Origin: an uncultured Hyphomicrobiales bacterium | GTDB taxonomy: Bacteria; Pseudomonadota; Alphaproteobacteria; Rhizobiales; Beijerinckiaceae | Length of the DNA: 64,000 bases | Direction of reading: 5' to 3' | NCBI GenBank assembly: GCA_903861645.1 | Contig: CAIOVE010000043.1 | Span: 1-64,000, forward strand | In this document: in pieces, positions 1 to 10,807 of the stretch | How the letters are laid out: each line of letters opens with the position of its first letter | Numbering within the stretch: the first letter of the stretch is position 1 | The notes under the pieces: model-generated | What the model was told of the DNA's origin: nothing | Databases searched by the model: none | What the model saw: only the letters and a program-made list of their open reading frames with translations | Position numbers and translations under genes: made by a program

Positions 1-62
1 ATCTCGATGAGCGATCATCGCGGCGGGGTTTTTGTTTTTGATGGGCGTCGTGGGATGGCGGG

Positions 63-1298
<1,236 letters not shown>

Positions 1299-1388
1299 CG
1301 GCATTGAACTCGCGAAAAGCGCGGCGAAATCCGCCGCCATTGAGGGCGGAACTACAGATTCCGCGCGTCCGGCGCAACCCCGCGGGGA

Positions 1389-2054
1389 TCAGCGTTCGCC
1401 TGGTCCCATGATCAGGCGTCGCAGCGCGAGCGTCAGCAGCAGTGTCAGCAGGGCGGCGAACAGCACATCCGACGTGAAATGGCCGCCAATGGCGATCCGG
1501 CCGAGGGCGGTGAGCGCGGTCACGACCAAGGCCGCGGCCATGGCGGGGGCGCGAAACGGCGGCGGCGCGAGGCTCGCGGGCGCGATGAGCCAGGCGGCGC
1601 TGGAGGCTTCGCCCGACACGAATGAACAGTTGCGGATACAGGCGCCATCCACCCGCCAGTAGGGGCGGAATTCCATGGTCCCGCCGAATTCCGCCACCTG
1701 AACGGGCCGCGGGCGATGCCAATGGTCCTTGAGGCCGAGGTTGACCAGCGCGCCCGGCCCCAGCGCGAACGAAATCGCCATGAAGGCGAGCCCGCGGCAG
1801 GAGAGGGCTTTCGTGCCGGGAAGATTCTTGCCAAACTTGCGCAGGCCCACGCCGAGCGCCGCGTAGATCATCACGGCGGGAGGCAGCCAGTAAAAGACGA
1901 AGCGACAGGCGCGCCCCAGAGGCGTCGCGGCCACGAAGGCGCCATTGGCGAAGAACCAGCGGGCGATGACCAGATCGAGTTCGGGCCACAGATAAAAAAC
2001 CAGCGCCGCGGCGCAGAGGGCCGCGAAAGCGAAGATCGCGAAGGTGCGGAACAC
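1389..2054 (-). CDS. PAP2-family membrane phosphatase
   Basis: This is a 221-residue polytopic membrane phosphatase of the PAP2 superfamily (lipid phosphate, undecaprenyl-PP or lipid A phosphatases). The three signature blocks are visible: KDHWHRPRP around residue 110, a FVSGEAS block around 145, and GRIAIGGHFTSD around 190. The usual second-block SGH histidine is replaced (SGEA), a variant worth noting. The start is a GTG at 2054, because AGGAG lies five bases upstream. An ATG at 2090 has no such site. About five hydrophobic segments fit an inner-membrane protein. The exact substrate cannot be told from sequence. Confidence 0.82.
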   Translation of the reverse strand: MFRTFAIFAFAALCAAALVFYLWPELDLVIARWFFANGAFVAATPLGRACRFVFYWLPPAVMIYAALGVGLRKFGKNLPGTKALSCRGLAFMAISFALGPGALVNLGLKDHWHRPRPVQVAEFGGTMEFRPYWRVDGACIRNCSFVSGEASSAAWLIAPASLAPPPFRAPAMAAALVVTALTALGRIAIGGHFTSDVLFAALLTLLLTLALRRLIMGPGER

Positions 2055-2169
2055 GAATATCTCCTGACCGGGCAGCCTTAGCGGAACCATCGAGGACGGG
2101 GAAGGCGTCGACCTCGGTTTACACTGGCCGAGGGTTCGGACAGACTTCGCCGATGCGAGGGAGAACGTC

Positions 2170-3129
2170 ATGACGAAACGCAAGATCAGGCTGGCGGCGG
2201 GCTCGGGGCCGACATTCGGCGTGGACGATCTCGCTTGCGCGGCCGCCACGCACCTCGGCTGCTGGAGCGACGAGGGGCTCGACGTTTCGTGGACGCCCGC
2301 CCGTGGCGGCGTCGCCGCCATGCAGGCGGTGCTCGATGGCGCGGTGGACGTTTCCTACGGCGGGCTTGGCCCGGTGCTGAAATTCCGCTCGGAGGGGCGT
2401 CCCGTTCGCGTCATCGTCTCGATGGCGCGCGGTCTCGCGCAGAATCTCGTCGCGCAGAAGCGCATCGACAGCCCGGAGAAATTGCGTGGCGCGTCATGGG
2501 CGCTCGACGGCATCGGCGCGCTGAGCCATCACATGGCGCGCGTGGTCATTCGCGCGCTCGGCATCGACGATTCCGAAATCAAATGGGAGGTTGTCGGCCC
2601 GCCGCCACAACGCATCGAGCGATTGCTGGCCGACACCATCGATGTCTCGCTCATTCGCGTCGAGGAGGCGATCGCGCTTGATCTCGATCCGGGCAATTCG
2701 TTGCACAATCTGCTGGGCTTCGCCGAACTGAAGAAGCTGGCGCCGACGCAACCCCATGGCGTGCTCGGGACGACGGAAGCCTTCGAGCGCGCGCATGGCG
2801 AGGAACTGTCGCGCCTGACGCGTGGCATGATCAGGGCGTCGCGGGCGCTCAACGATGACTTCGACGCGTTTCGGAGCGTTTACGATCGCTACGTCACGGT
2901 TTCCGTACCGGCGGATCGGGTGCGCCAGATATGGAGTCAGGAACGGGAGTCGCATGGTTTCGCCGTCAATGGCGAGGTGACGCCCGCGCATTGGGGCAAG
3001 CAGATCGATCTTTTCTACGCGTTGAACCCCAAATTGCCGAAGGTGACGATGAAGGACGTGGTCGCGGATGGGTTCGTTCGCGACGCGCTCGCCACGCTGG
3101 GCGTTGTTTCCGGCCCCGACGCGCCTTGA
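2170..3129 (+). CDS. NMT1/THI5-like solute-binding-fold protein without signal peptide
   Basis: This 319-residue protein has the SsuA/NMT1/THI5 periplasmic-binding fold. An early ligand-loop region of the GPTFGVDDLACAA type is followed by the AVLDGAVDVSYGGLGP segment typical of nitrate/taurine/sulfonate receptors. It begins MTKRKIRLAAGSG and shows no hydrophobic signal segment, unlike the other receptors in this window. It should therefore be cytoplasmic unless the start is further upstream, and GAGGGAGAA just before this ATG supports the start used. No ABC ATPase or permease is adjacent. It may be an orphan receptor or an enzyme or sensor on the same fold. Confidence 0.72.
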   Translation: MTKRKIRLAAGSGPTFGVDDLACAAATHLGCWSDEGLDVSWTPARGGVAAMQAVLDGAVDVSYGGLGPVLKFRSEGRPVRVIVSMARGLAQNLVAQKRIDSPEKLRGASWALDGIGALSHHMARVVIRALGIDDSEIKWEVVGPPPQRIERLLADTIDVSLIRVEEAIALDLDPGNSLHNLLGFAELKKLAPTQPHGVLGTTEAFERAHGEELSRLTRGMIRASRALNDDFDAFRSVYDRYVTVSVPADRVRQIWSQERESHGFAVNGEVTPAHWGKQIDLFYALNPKLPKVTMKDVVADGFVRDALATLGVVSGPDAP

Positions 3130-3177
3130 ACAGGCGATAGGTGTTGCGCCGGGGACGCCGGCTGCTAGAAGGGTTGC

Positions 3178-3966
3178 ATGTCCCTGTCGGAAGAAGAAAT
3201 CGAACGCTACGCCCGCCACATTGTCTTGCGCGGGGTGGGCGGACCGGGTCAGCAAAAGCTGAAGGCGGCGCGAGTGCTCGTGGTGGGGGCCGGCGGCCTC
3301 GGCTCGCCGCTGATCCAGTATCTCGCCGCGGCGGGCGTGGGCGAGATCGGCATCGTCGATGACGACACCGTGTCGCTGTCCAATCTGCAACGACAGGTGT
3401 TGCACGGGACCGAAGATATCGGCCGCGCCAAGGTCGCGAGCGCGCGCGACGCGATCACGCGCATCAATCCCAACGTACGCGTCGCCGCCTACGCCTGGCG
3501 CCTGACCGAGGACAACGCGCGCCGGATCATCCAGAACTACGACATCGTCGCCGACGGATCGGACAATTTCGAGACACGGTATCTCGTCTCCGACGCCTGC
3601 TTTCACGAGCGCAAGCCGCTTGTTGTCGGCGCCGTGGGTGAATTCGACGCGTCCCTGACAACGCTGCGACCGTTCGAGACGGGCGCTGATGGCAAGCCCA
3701 ATCCGACCTATCGCTGCCTGTTTCCCGTCGCGCCGGCGGCGGGCGCGATTCCCGCCTGCGCGGAAGCCGGCGTTCTCGGCGCGCTGACGGGCGTGGTTGG
3801 CTCGATGATGGCGCTCGAGGTCGTGCGCGAGATCGTCGGCTTCGGCGAGGGACTGGTCGGACGCCTGCTGCTCATCGACACGAACGCCATGCGCTTCGAG
3901 ACGATGAGCTACGGCTGGGACGCGGAAAACCCGTTGAGTGGATCGGTTGCCGCGACGACGCCTTGA
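3178..3966 (+). CDS. ThiF/MoeB/HesA-family adenylyltransferase
   Basis: This is an E1-like enzyme that adenylates the C-terminal glycine of a ubiquitin-like sulfur carrier (MoaD or ThiS). It has 262 residues, with the nucleotide-binding GAGGLGSP near residue 38, DDDTVSLSNLQRQ near 62 and DGSDNFETR near 127. The conserved cysteine in the ACAEAGVLG segment lies near residue 195. The paired CxxC zinc ligands of E. coli MoeB are not seen: only single cysteines occur at RCLFP and ACAEAG. MoeB for molybdopterin fits the presence of moaB at 49 kb, but a ThiF role cannot be excluded. A GAAGG ribosome site precedes the ATG. Confidence 0.88.
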   Translation: MSLSEEEIERYARHIVLRGVGGPGQQKLKAARVLVVGAGGLGSPLIQYLAAAGVGEIGIVDDDTVSLSNLQRQVLHGTEDIGRAKVASARDAITRINPNVRVAAYAWRLTEDNARRIIQNYDIVADGSDNFETRYLVSDACFHERKPLVVGAVGEFDASLTTLRPFETGADGKPNPTYRCLFPVAPAAGAIPACAEAGVLGALTGVVGSMMALEVVREIVGFGEGLVGRLLLIDTNAMRFETMSYGWDAENPLSGSVAATTP

Positions 3967-4027
3967 GCGGGGAATTTTTTTCCTCTAACACTCCCGTGGC
4001 TGTATTTTTCAACCAAGGGAGGCCTCC

Positions 4028-4546
4028 ATGTCGCTTTATGAATCCTCGATCCCGACCTATCAGCAAATCCTTGGCGGCATGCAAAACGTGCTCGACAAGA
4101 CGATCGCGCAGTGCACGGCCAAGAAGTACGACGAAGCCTATATTCTCGGCGATCGTCTTTATCCCGACATGTTCAATTTCGCCCGTCAGGTGCAGTCGTT
4201 CTGCGACCACGCGGCGGGTTCGAGCCTGCGCCTGGCCGGCAAGGAAGCCAATCTGCCGGCGCGCGACGAGACCACGCTGGCTGGCCTGCGCGAGCGCGTC
4301 GCCAAGTCGCTCGCCATGGTGAACTCCGTGTCGAAGGCCGATGTCGACGCCCATGCCGACAAGCCCGTCACCTTCCCCATGGGACCGCGTCAGGTCACCA
4401 TGAAGGGCGCGGACTACATGATGCATTTCGCCTTCCCGAATTTCTATTTTCACGCGACGACGACCTATAATATCCTGCGTCATCGCGGCATCGAGATCGG
4501 CAAGCGTGATTTCCTCGGCGTGATCCCCGGCTTCCCGGCGGCGTGA
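4028..4546 (+). CDS. DUF1993 family protein (copy 1)
   Basis: A 172-residue soluble protein of the DUF1993 family, with a predicted DinB-like helical-bundle fold and unknown function. The family block MKGADYMMHFAFPNF followed by FHATTTYNILRH and KRDFLG is at the C-terminus. A second copy with the same blocks lies at 33427-33951 on the other strand. A strong AAGGGAGG ribosome site precedes the ATG. ridA follows 22 bases downstream on the same strand, so the two are probably cotranscribed and end at the terminator at 4942. Confidence 0.85.
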   Translation: MSLYESSIPTYQQILGGMQNVLDKTIAQCTAKKYDEAYILGDRLYPDMFNFARQVQSFCDHAAGSSLRLAGKEANLPARDETTLAGLRERVAKSLAMVNSVSKADVDAHADKPVTFPMGPRQVTMKGADYMMHFAFPNFYFHATTTYNILRHRGIEIGKRDFLGVIPGFPAA

Positions 4547-4568
4547 TCTTTCAAAAGGATTGGATGGC

Positions 4569-4919
4569 ATGAGCATTCGACGCATTGGCGTGGGCCCGCG
4601 CATGAGCGCGGCCGTGGTGCATGGCGACACCGTGTATCTGGCCGGGCAGGTCGCCGACAAAACCAAGGGCGCGAGCGTCGCCGAGCAGACCGCGGAAATC
4701 CTGTCGATCATCGACGGGCTTCTCGCGCAGGCGGGCTCCGACAAGTCGAAGCTGCTGTCCGCGACGATCTATCTGCCGGATATTTCCACCTTCGCGCAGA
4801 TGAACGGCGAGTGGGACAAGTGGGTGCTGGCGGGACACACGCCCGCCCGCGCGACCGTCGAGGCCAAACTCGCCGCGCCGGACTACAAGGTCGAGATCGC
4901 GGTCATCGCGGCCGTCTGA
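4569..4919 (+). CDS. RidA/YjgF-family enamine/imine deaminase
   Basis: A 116-residue RidA (YjgF/YER057c/UK114) protein. The family hydrolyses reactive enamine/imine intermediates and usually forms trimers. The GDTVYLAGQVADK segment and the C-terminal PARATVEAKLAAPDYKVEI block carry the conserved ligand arginine (PARATVE). It belongs to the short, divergent subgroup rather than to canonical RidA. The ATG at 4569 is preferred to an in-frame TTG at 4560 because of the AAAAGGA site upstream. A Rho-independent terminator follows the gene. Confidence 0.88.
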   Translation: MSIRRIGVGPRMSAAVVHGDTVYLAGQVADKTKGASVAEQTAEILSIIDGLLAQAGSDKSKLLSATIYLPDISTFAQMNGEWDKWVLAGHTPARATVEAKLAAPDYKVEIAVIAAV

Positions 4920-4941
4920 TTCAAGAATCAATTGTTGCTTG

Positions 4942-4967
4942 AAGCCCCGCCACTGGCGGGGCTTTTT
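4942..4967 (+). terminator. Rho-independent terminator after ridA
   Basis: The arms GCCCCGCC (4944-4951) and GGCGGGGC (4955-4962) pair perfectly around an ACT-type loop, with flanking A/T pairs and a run of five T at 4963-4967. It lies 22 bases after the RidA stop codon on the plus strand. Confidence 0.92.
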
Positions 4968-5005
4968 GTTTGCGCGTCATTTGGCGCGCGAGCATGACGG
5001 CAACG

Positions 5006-5034
5006 AAAAAGGGCCGCCCTTTCGGACGGCCCTT
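5006..5034 (-). terminator. Rho-independent terminator of groESL
   Basis: Read on the minus strand, GGGCCGTCC and GGGCGGCCC pair around a GAAA tetraloop with one G-T wobble, followed by TTTTT. It sits about 30 bases after the groEL stop codon. Confidence 0.9.
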
Positions 5035-5063
5035 TCTGTTCCGGGTGAGCGGAGACGGATGGA

Positions 5064-6719
<1,656 letters not shown>

Positions 6720-6769
6720 TTACTCCTGAACCATCTGGTTCGCAGAATGGGGAAAAACGGTCGTCCGGC

Positions 6770-7057
6770 TCAGCCGAGAACGCCCATGATGTCGCTTTCC
6801 TTCATGATCAGCAGATCCTGACCATCGATCTTGACCTCTGTGCCCGACCACTTGCCGAACAGGACGCGGTCGCCCTTCTTGAGGTCGATCGGAATCAGCT
6901 TGCCGGCCTCGTCGCGGCCGCCGGGGCCCACGGAGACGACTTCGCCTTCCTGCGGCTTTTCCTTGGCGCTATCCGGGATGATGATGCCACCCTTGGTCTT
7001 TTCCTCGCTGTCGAGGCGCTTGACGACGACACGGTCGTGCAATGGACGGAACTTCAT
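6770..7057 (-). CDS. groES: Co-chaperonin GroES (10 kDa)
   Basis: The 95-residue lid of the GroEL chamber. It begins [16 protein letters not shown] and contains the mobile-loop region [17 protein letters not shown] near residues 18-34. The C-terminus has the conserved [13 protein letters not shown]. It is the first gene of the groESL operon. Its leader carries the CIRCE operator about 80 bases upstream, overlapping the start of the transcript. Confidence 0.99.
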   Translation of the reverse strand: MKFRPLHDRVVVKRLDSEEKTKGGIIIPDSAKEKPQEGEVVSVGPGGRDEAGKLIPIDLKKGDRVLFGKWSGTEVKIDGQDLLIMKESDIMGVLG

Positions 7058-7138
7058 GTGATGATTCCCATGGTTGACCCGGGCCAGACCCGACGCCCCT
7101 CGTGCATCGCGCCCCCGCCCGTTCAGGATTGGTTGCTG

Positions 7139-7165
7139 TTAGCACTCGCCTTGCACGAGTGCTAA
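7139..7165 (-). promoter_or_regulatory. CIRCE operator (HrcA site) of groESL
   Basis: A perfect match to the CIRCE inverted repeat: TTAGCACTC, nine bases, GAGTGCTAA. It lies between the proposed -10 element and groES, where HrcA binding would block transcription and be relieved on heat shock. hrcA itself is not in the window. Confidence 0.98.
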
Positions 7166-7174
7166 CAGAAGGGG

Positions 7175-7202
7175 AAATAGTGAGCCCCTCGGGGGGAGTC
7201 AA
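7175..7202 (-). promoter_or_regulatory. Likely groESL promoter
   Basis: On the minus strand, TTGACT (7197-7202) and CTATTT (7175-7180) are separated by 16 bases, immediately upstream of the CIRCE element. Spacing and position fit a housekeeping-type promoter repressed by HrcA. The C-rich spacer could also be read as a heat-shock sigma-32 promoter. Confidence 0.7.
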
Positions 7203-7280
7203 GGATCGGGCCGACGATTTTCATCCGATCGCGGGATGGCGCGTTGCATGGTTAACGCGGCCGAGGCGCGGTTGGGCCCG

Positions 7281-8468
7281 TCAGGACACGCGGGCGGCGA
7301 GGGCCCGCGCGATGGCGTCGAACATGGGTTTCTGGGTCATGGCGGCGTCGAAGGGCAGCGGTCGCGCGGCCCTGCCGCGTTTGCGGGCGATCGCCGGGTC
7401 CGCGTACCAGCTGTAACGGTCGGCGAGTTGCCAGCATTCGAGGATTTTCACCGCCGGACAGGCCAACGCGTGGTTGAGATAGGCATAGACGCGATCGGCG
7501 ATGATTTCATCGCGCCGGGCGATGTCGCCGGGCAGGCCGAGGTCGTCCACGTCCAGCTCGGTCAGATAGATTTCGAGGCCGCGGCGGGCAATCTCGTCCA
7601 GAAAGACCTGAAAACCCACGTCGTCCGACGGGAACTGGGGTTGCAGGTGAGATTCCAGGCCGATCGCATGGAGCGGTACGCCCGCGTGCTGGAGGTCGTC
7701 GATGAGACGCAGGAGCCGACGGCGCACCTCCAGCCCGAGACCATCGCCACGCTCGGTGAAAGCCTCGTTGATCACCAGCTTCGCCTTGGGATCGGCGGCG
7801 GCCGCCCGCCTGAGCGCCCGCGCGACGTAATCCGGCCCGAGGGCGTTGAACCACGGCCCCTTGCGGAAGAAACCCGGCGCCTTGTCGTCGGGCCAGAAAG
7901 GCTCGTTGACGACATCCCACGAATGCACCCGCCCGGCGTAGCGGCCAACCATTTCGTCGACATGCCGGTCCAGCAGCGCGCCTGTCTCGGTCGCGCTCAG
8001 GGACTTCAGCCAATCCGGGTTGCTCTCGTTCCAGATCAGGGTATGGCCGCGGAACAGCATGTTGTTGCGCGCGGCGAAGTCGATCAGCAGATCGCCATCG
8101 GCGTGGCGCGGCGCGCCGGCGTCCGGTCGCACGACCGCGAATTTCATGGCGAAGTCGCTGGTGACGATGCGGGCCTGATCCAGATAAAGCTGGCGGTATT
8201 CGGGAATGTTGACGCCCTCGCTGGCGATCGAGGCGCCAAAAATCAGCCCGTTGTTCGCCGCCAGCGCGCCGAGCGAAGGCGCGCGGCCGACCGGACGCGG
8301 CTCCGCGGGGGCCTCGCGCCGCATGGCGGTGGCGGTCGACAGAACACTCCAGCCGGCGAGAATGGCGATGGCCGAACGGCGCGTGAGCGTGCCCACGGAC
8401 ATGCTGGCGATGGGGTCTACGGACGACGATGCGCGCCCGCGCCCCCGTTCATTGCTTGACATACGCAT
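7281..8468 (-). CDS. Secreted GH10 endo-1,4-beta-xylanase
   Basis: A glycoside hydrolase family 10 enzyme that cleaves the xylan backbone. It is 395 residues long from this start, though an ATG at 8402 (MSVGTLTRRS) would give a cleaner export signal. The N-terminus carries a twin-arginine-like TRRSAIAILAG followed by an Ala-rich h-region, so export is expected. The family signatures are complete: LIWNESNPDWL near 145, the acid/base glutamate in WDVVNEP (about E189), the nucleophile in IYLTELDV (about E305), and WQLADRYSW near 350. It is a monocistronic gene divergent from the flippase gene. GH10 is a plant-polymer function and fits a soil or plant-associated life. Confidence 0.92.
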   Translation of the reverse strand: MRMSSNERGRGRASSSVDPIASMSVGTLTRRSAIAILAGWSVLSTATAMRREAPAEPRPVGRAPSLGALAANNGLIFGASIASEGVNIPEYRQLYLDQARIVTSDFAMKFAVVRPDAGAPRHADGDLLIDFAARNNMLFRGHTLIWNESNPDWLKSLSATETGALLDRHVDEMVGRYAGRVHSWDVVNEPFWPDDKAPGFFRKGPWFNALGPDYVARALRRAAAADPKAKLVINEAFTERGDGLGLEVRRRLLRLIDDLQHAGVPLHAIGLESHLQPQFPSDDVGFQVFLDEIARRGLEIYLTELDVDDLGLPGDIARRDEIIADRVYAYLNHALACPAVKILECWQLADRYSWYADPAIARKRGRAARPLPFDAAMTQKPMFDAIARALAARVS

Positions 8469-8483
8469 TCTGGCCTCGAAATC

Positions 8484-8498
8484 GTATCGTTTTGATAC
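8484..8498. promoter_or_regulatory. GTATC-N5-GATAC inverted repeat upstream of the xylanase gene
   Basis: A perfect 5-bp inverted repeat (GTATC, GTTTT, GATAC) lies 16-30 bases upstream of the most upstream xylanase start, in an A/T-richer patch between two divergent genes. It could be a repressor or activator operator. No regulator gene is adjacent. Confidence 0.35.
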
Positions 8499-8673
8499 TA
8501 TCGGGCATGAGCGCCGGCCGCCACGATTGTTCTTTATTAGGCTTAATTGCCATGGCGGCGAAGCTCGTCCACCTTGCGTTCACGCGTCGGGCGTAGGGTT
8601 CCCGGATGTTTGATTCAACCAACAGCGCCCATCAGGTCCGCATGGCCCGCGCCGCGCGCGCGGAGGCTCGCGC

Positions 8674-10152
8674 GTGAGGGTCATCGCCGCCTTTCTGGTC
8701 AATACGCTGTGCAATTTCGCCATCGGCCTCCTGGTGGCGCGGTTTCTCGGTCCGGAGGAGTTCGGGCGCTTCGCGCTCGCGCTTTCGGTTGGTCTCGCCT
8801 TGCAGACCTCCCTGTTCGAATGGATCCGGCAGTCGGCGATCCGTTTTTATTCCGCGCGCAGTCGTCTCGACGAACCGGGCCTGCGGGCGACGCTGGACGT
8901 CAGCTTCGCCGGGCTCGCGGCGGCCGCGATGGCGGTCGTGGCCGGCGCCATGCTAGTTGGCGTCGACCTGCCCATGTCGAACGCGCTGATCGGGCTGGCG
9001 CTGGCGGCCTCCATCACCAACGGCCTGTTCGATTACAACACCGCCATGGTGCGCGCCCGCTTCGACGACGCGCTTTATGGCAAGCTGATCCTGACCAAGA
9101 ATTTGGTCGCGGTGGTGGCGACGGCGGGCGGGGCGTTTCTTTTCCATTCAGCGACCATGGCGCTGGTCGGCGTTTGCGTCAGCATGGCCGGTTCGCTTCT
9201 GACGTTCCGTTCGGCGCTGGCCGATCCCGGCGTCGCGCCGGCGCTGGCCCGACGGGCGACCGCGCGGTCATGCGTGAACTACGCGGCGCCCATCGTGGTC
9301 GCCAACCTGCTTTATCTTTTTATTCCGCTGGCCAATCGCGCGCTAATGGCCCGGTGGTACGGCTTCGCCGAAACCGGACAATTCTCGCTGGCCTTCGACA
9401 TCGGCACGCGCGTCGTCGCGTCCATCGGCTCGACGCTCGATGTCCTGCTGTTCCAGCTCGCGGTGCGGGCCGACGAACACCACGGCGCCGAGCATGGGCG
9501 CGAGCAGGTGGCCCGCAACATGGCGATTGTCTTCGCCATTCTCGCGCCTGCCTGCGTGGGCGTCTGGCTGACCTTGCCGAGCATCGAGCGACTGGTCGTG
9601 CCCGAACAATTCCGCGGACCATTCCAGTTCTATTTCGGGCTGGTGCTGCCCGGTCATTTCGCCTCGGGGCTCCTCTGGTACGCGATCAATCCTGTCTTCC
9701 AGATCGCCAAGCGGACCTTGCCGATGATCATCGGCGCGCTGGTCGCCTGCACGGCCAATCTGTTGCTGGTGGCGGCGCTGCCGCAGGTCGCGTCCAGCCT
9801 CGCCATCGCGCAATCGGGCGCGATGATCGCCGGCTTGCTGACGCTGATCGTCGCGTCCATGTTCGCGCGCGCCCGGTTTCCCGCGGCGCGGGACATTCTG
9901 GTCGTGGTCGTTGCGACGGGCGTCATGTTGCTGACGCTGCTGCCATGGCGCGCGGCCTCGCCCGGCGTCCTCACGCTGGCCGGGCAAGCGATTGTCGGCG
10001 TCGTCATCTACACGGCGTTCATCGCCGTCTTCGACGTCGCGGGTTTGCGCGGCGTTGGCCTCGAGGCCATTGGCGCGCTGCGGGCGAGGCTGGCCCGGCG
10101 CCGGCTTGCGACGGAACCCGCCGCGGTCGTGAAAAAGGCGGGCGAGGCCTGA
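8674..10152 (+). CDS. Wzx-like polysaccharide flippase (MOP superfamily)
   Basis: A 492-residue integral membrane protein with about 12-14 hydrophobic segments, of the oligosaccharide-lipid flippase type. It starts with NTLCNFAIGLLVARFLGPEEFGRFA-like sequence (residues 9-33), the hallmark N-terminal helix pair of Wzx/RfbX proteins. The start is the GTG at 8674, preceded by GGAG in the GC-rich leader. It would move lipid-linked sugar repeat units across the inner membrane for exopolysaccharide or O-antigen. No polymerase or glycosyltransferase cluster surrounds it here, which is unusual for a Wzx gene. Confidence 0.82.
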   Translation: MRVIAAFLVNTLCNFAIGLLVARFLGPEEFGRFALALSVGLALQTSLFEWIRQSAIRFYSARSRLDEPGLRATLDVSFAGLAAAAMAVVAGAMLVGVDLPMSNALIGLALAASITNGLFDYNTAMVRARFDDALYGKLILTKNLVAVVATAGGAFLFHSATMALVGVCVSMAGSLLTFRSALADPGVAPALARRATARSCVNYAAPIVVANLLYLFIPLANRALMARWYGFAETGQFSLAFDIGTRVVASIGSTLDVLLFQLAVRADEHHGAEHGREQVARNMAIVFAILAPACVGVWLTLPSIERLVVPEQFRGPFQFYFGLVLPGHFASGLLWYAINPVFQIAKRTLPMIIGALVACTANLLLVAALPQVASSLAIAQSGAMIAGLLTLIVASMFARARFPAARDILVVVVATGVMLLTLLPWRAASPGVLTLAGQAIVGVVIYTAFIAVFDVAGLRGVGLEAIGALRARLARRRLATEPAAVVKKAGEA

Positions 10153-10177
10153 CCCCGTCCGCCTGATATCGCCGTGA

Positions 10178-10199
10178 TCGACGTCGCGCGCGACGTCGA
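10178..10199. other. 22-bp perfect palindrome between convergent genes
   Basis: Arms TCGACGTCGCG and CGCGACGTCGA abut with no spacer, between the flippase stop (10152) and the peroxiredoxin stop (10203). There is no T-run on either strand, so it is not a classical terminator. It may act as a bidirectional stem or be a protein-binding site. Confidence 0.5.
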
Positions 10200-10202
10200 G
10201 GG

Positions 10203-10682
10203 TCAGACCTGCGTCAGCATCTTCTCGACGCCGGACTCGGCCGTGCCCGTGGCTTCCTCGATGTTGAGGGTCTTGACCACGCCATCCTGCACCAGCATCG
10301 AGTAGCGCTTGGAGCGAACGCCCATGCCGCGCTCGGTCAGATCGAGCACCATGCCGATGGCCTTGGCGAAGGCGGCGCTGCCGTCGGCGAGGAACTCAAC
10401 CTTGCCGTCGCTGCCGGTCGAATCGCGCCAGGCGCCCATCACGAACACGTCGTTGACCGAGGTGACGGCGATGGTGTCGACGCCCTTGGCGGCGAGCGCG
10501 GCCTGATTGTCGCGATAGCCGGGCAGATGGTTCTTGTGGCAGGTCGGGGTGAACGCGCCGGGCAGGCCGAACAGAACGACCTTCTTGCCCTTGAAGACGT
10601 CATCGGTCGTCTTCGGCTTCGGGCCGTCGGCGGTCATGACGGTGAAAGTTACGTTGGGCAGCTTGTCGCCAACCTTGATCAT
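10203..10682 (-). CDS. Peroxiredoxin (Prx5 type, single cysteine)
   Basis: A thiol peroxidase of the Prx5/AhpE-TSA group, 159 residues, reducing H2O2 and organic peroxides. The peroxidatic cysteine is C48 in PGAFTPTCHKNHLP. No other cysteine exists in the protein, so it must use a 1-Cys mechanism with an external thiol such as glutathione or glutaredoxin. The YRDNQAALAAKGVD and RSKRYSMLVQDGVV segments are typical of Prx5. It is a single gene, followed on the plus strand by the convergent flippase. Confidence 0.95.
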   Translation of the reverse strand: MIKVGDKLPNVTFTVMTADGPKPKTTDDVFKGKKVVLFGLPGAFTPTCHKNHLPGYRDNQAALAAKGVDTIAVTSVNDVFVMGAWRDSTGSDGKVEFLADGSAAFAKAIGMVLDLTERGMGVRSKRYSMLVQDGVVKTLNIEEATGTAESGVEKMLTQV

Positions 10683-10807
10683 GCGGGTCTCCCTCCAGGG
10701 AACGGTTGCGGGATATTTTGTCCCTGACGACTCTCATAGCGCATGCCGCGGCGCGGGGCATGTGGTTCCCGCGCCGATCACGCGAATTTTTCCGCGTGGC
10801 CGTCGCC

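Noticed and set aside
1..62. Region downstream of argG
   Set aside because: Too short at the window edge; no hairpin with T-run or gene could be supported.
10742..10762. CATGCC/GGCATG hairpin between peroxiredoxin and hydrolase genes
   Set aside because: Only six pairs, GC-rich loop and no T-run, so it is not convincing as a terminator.
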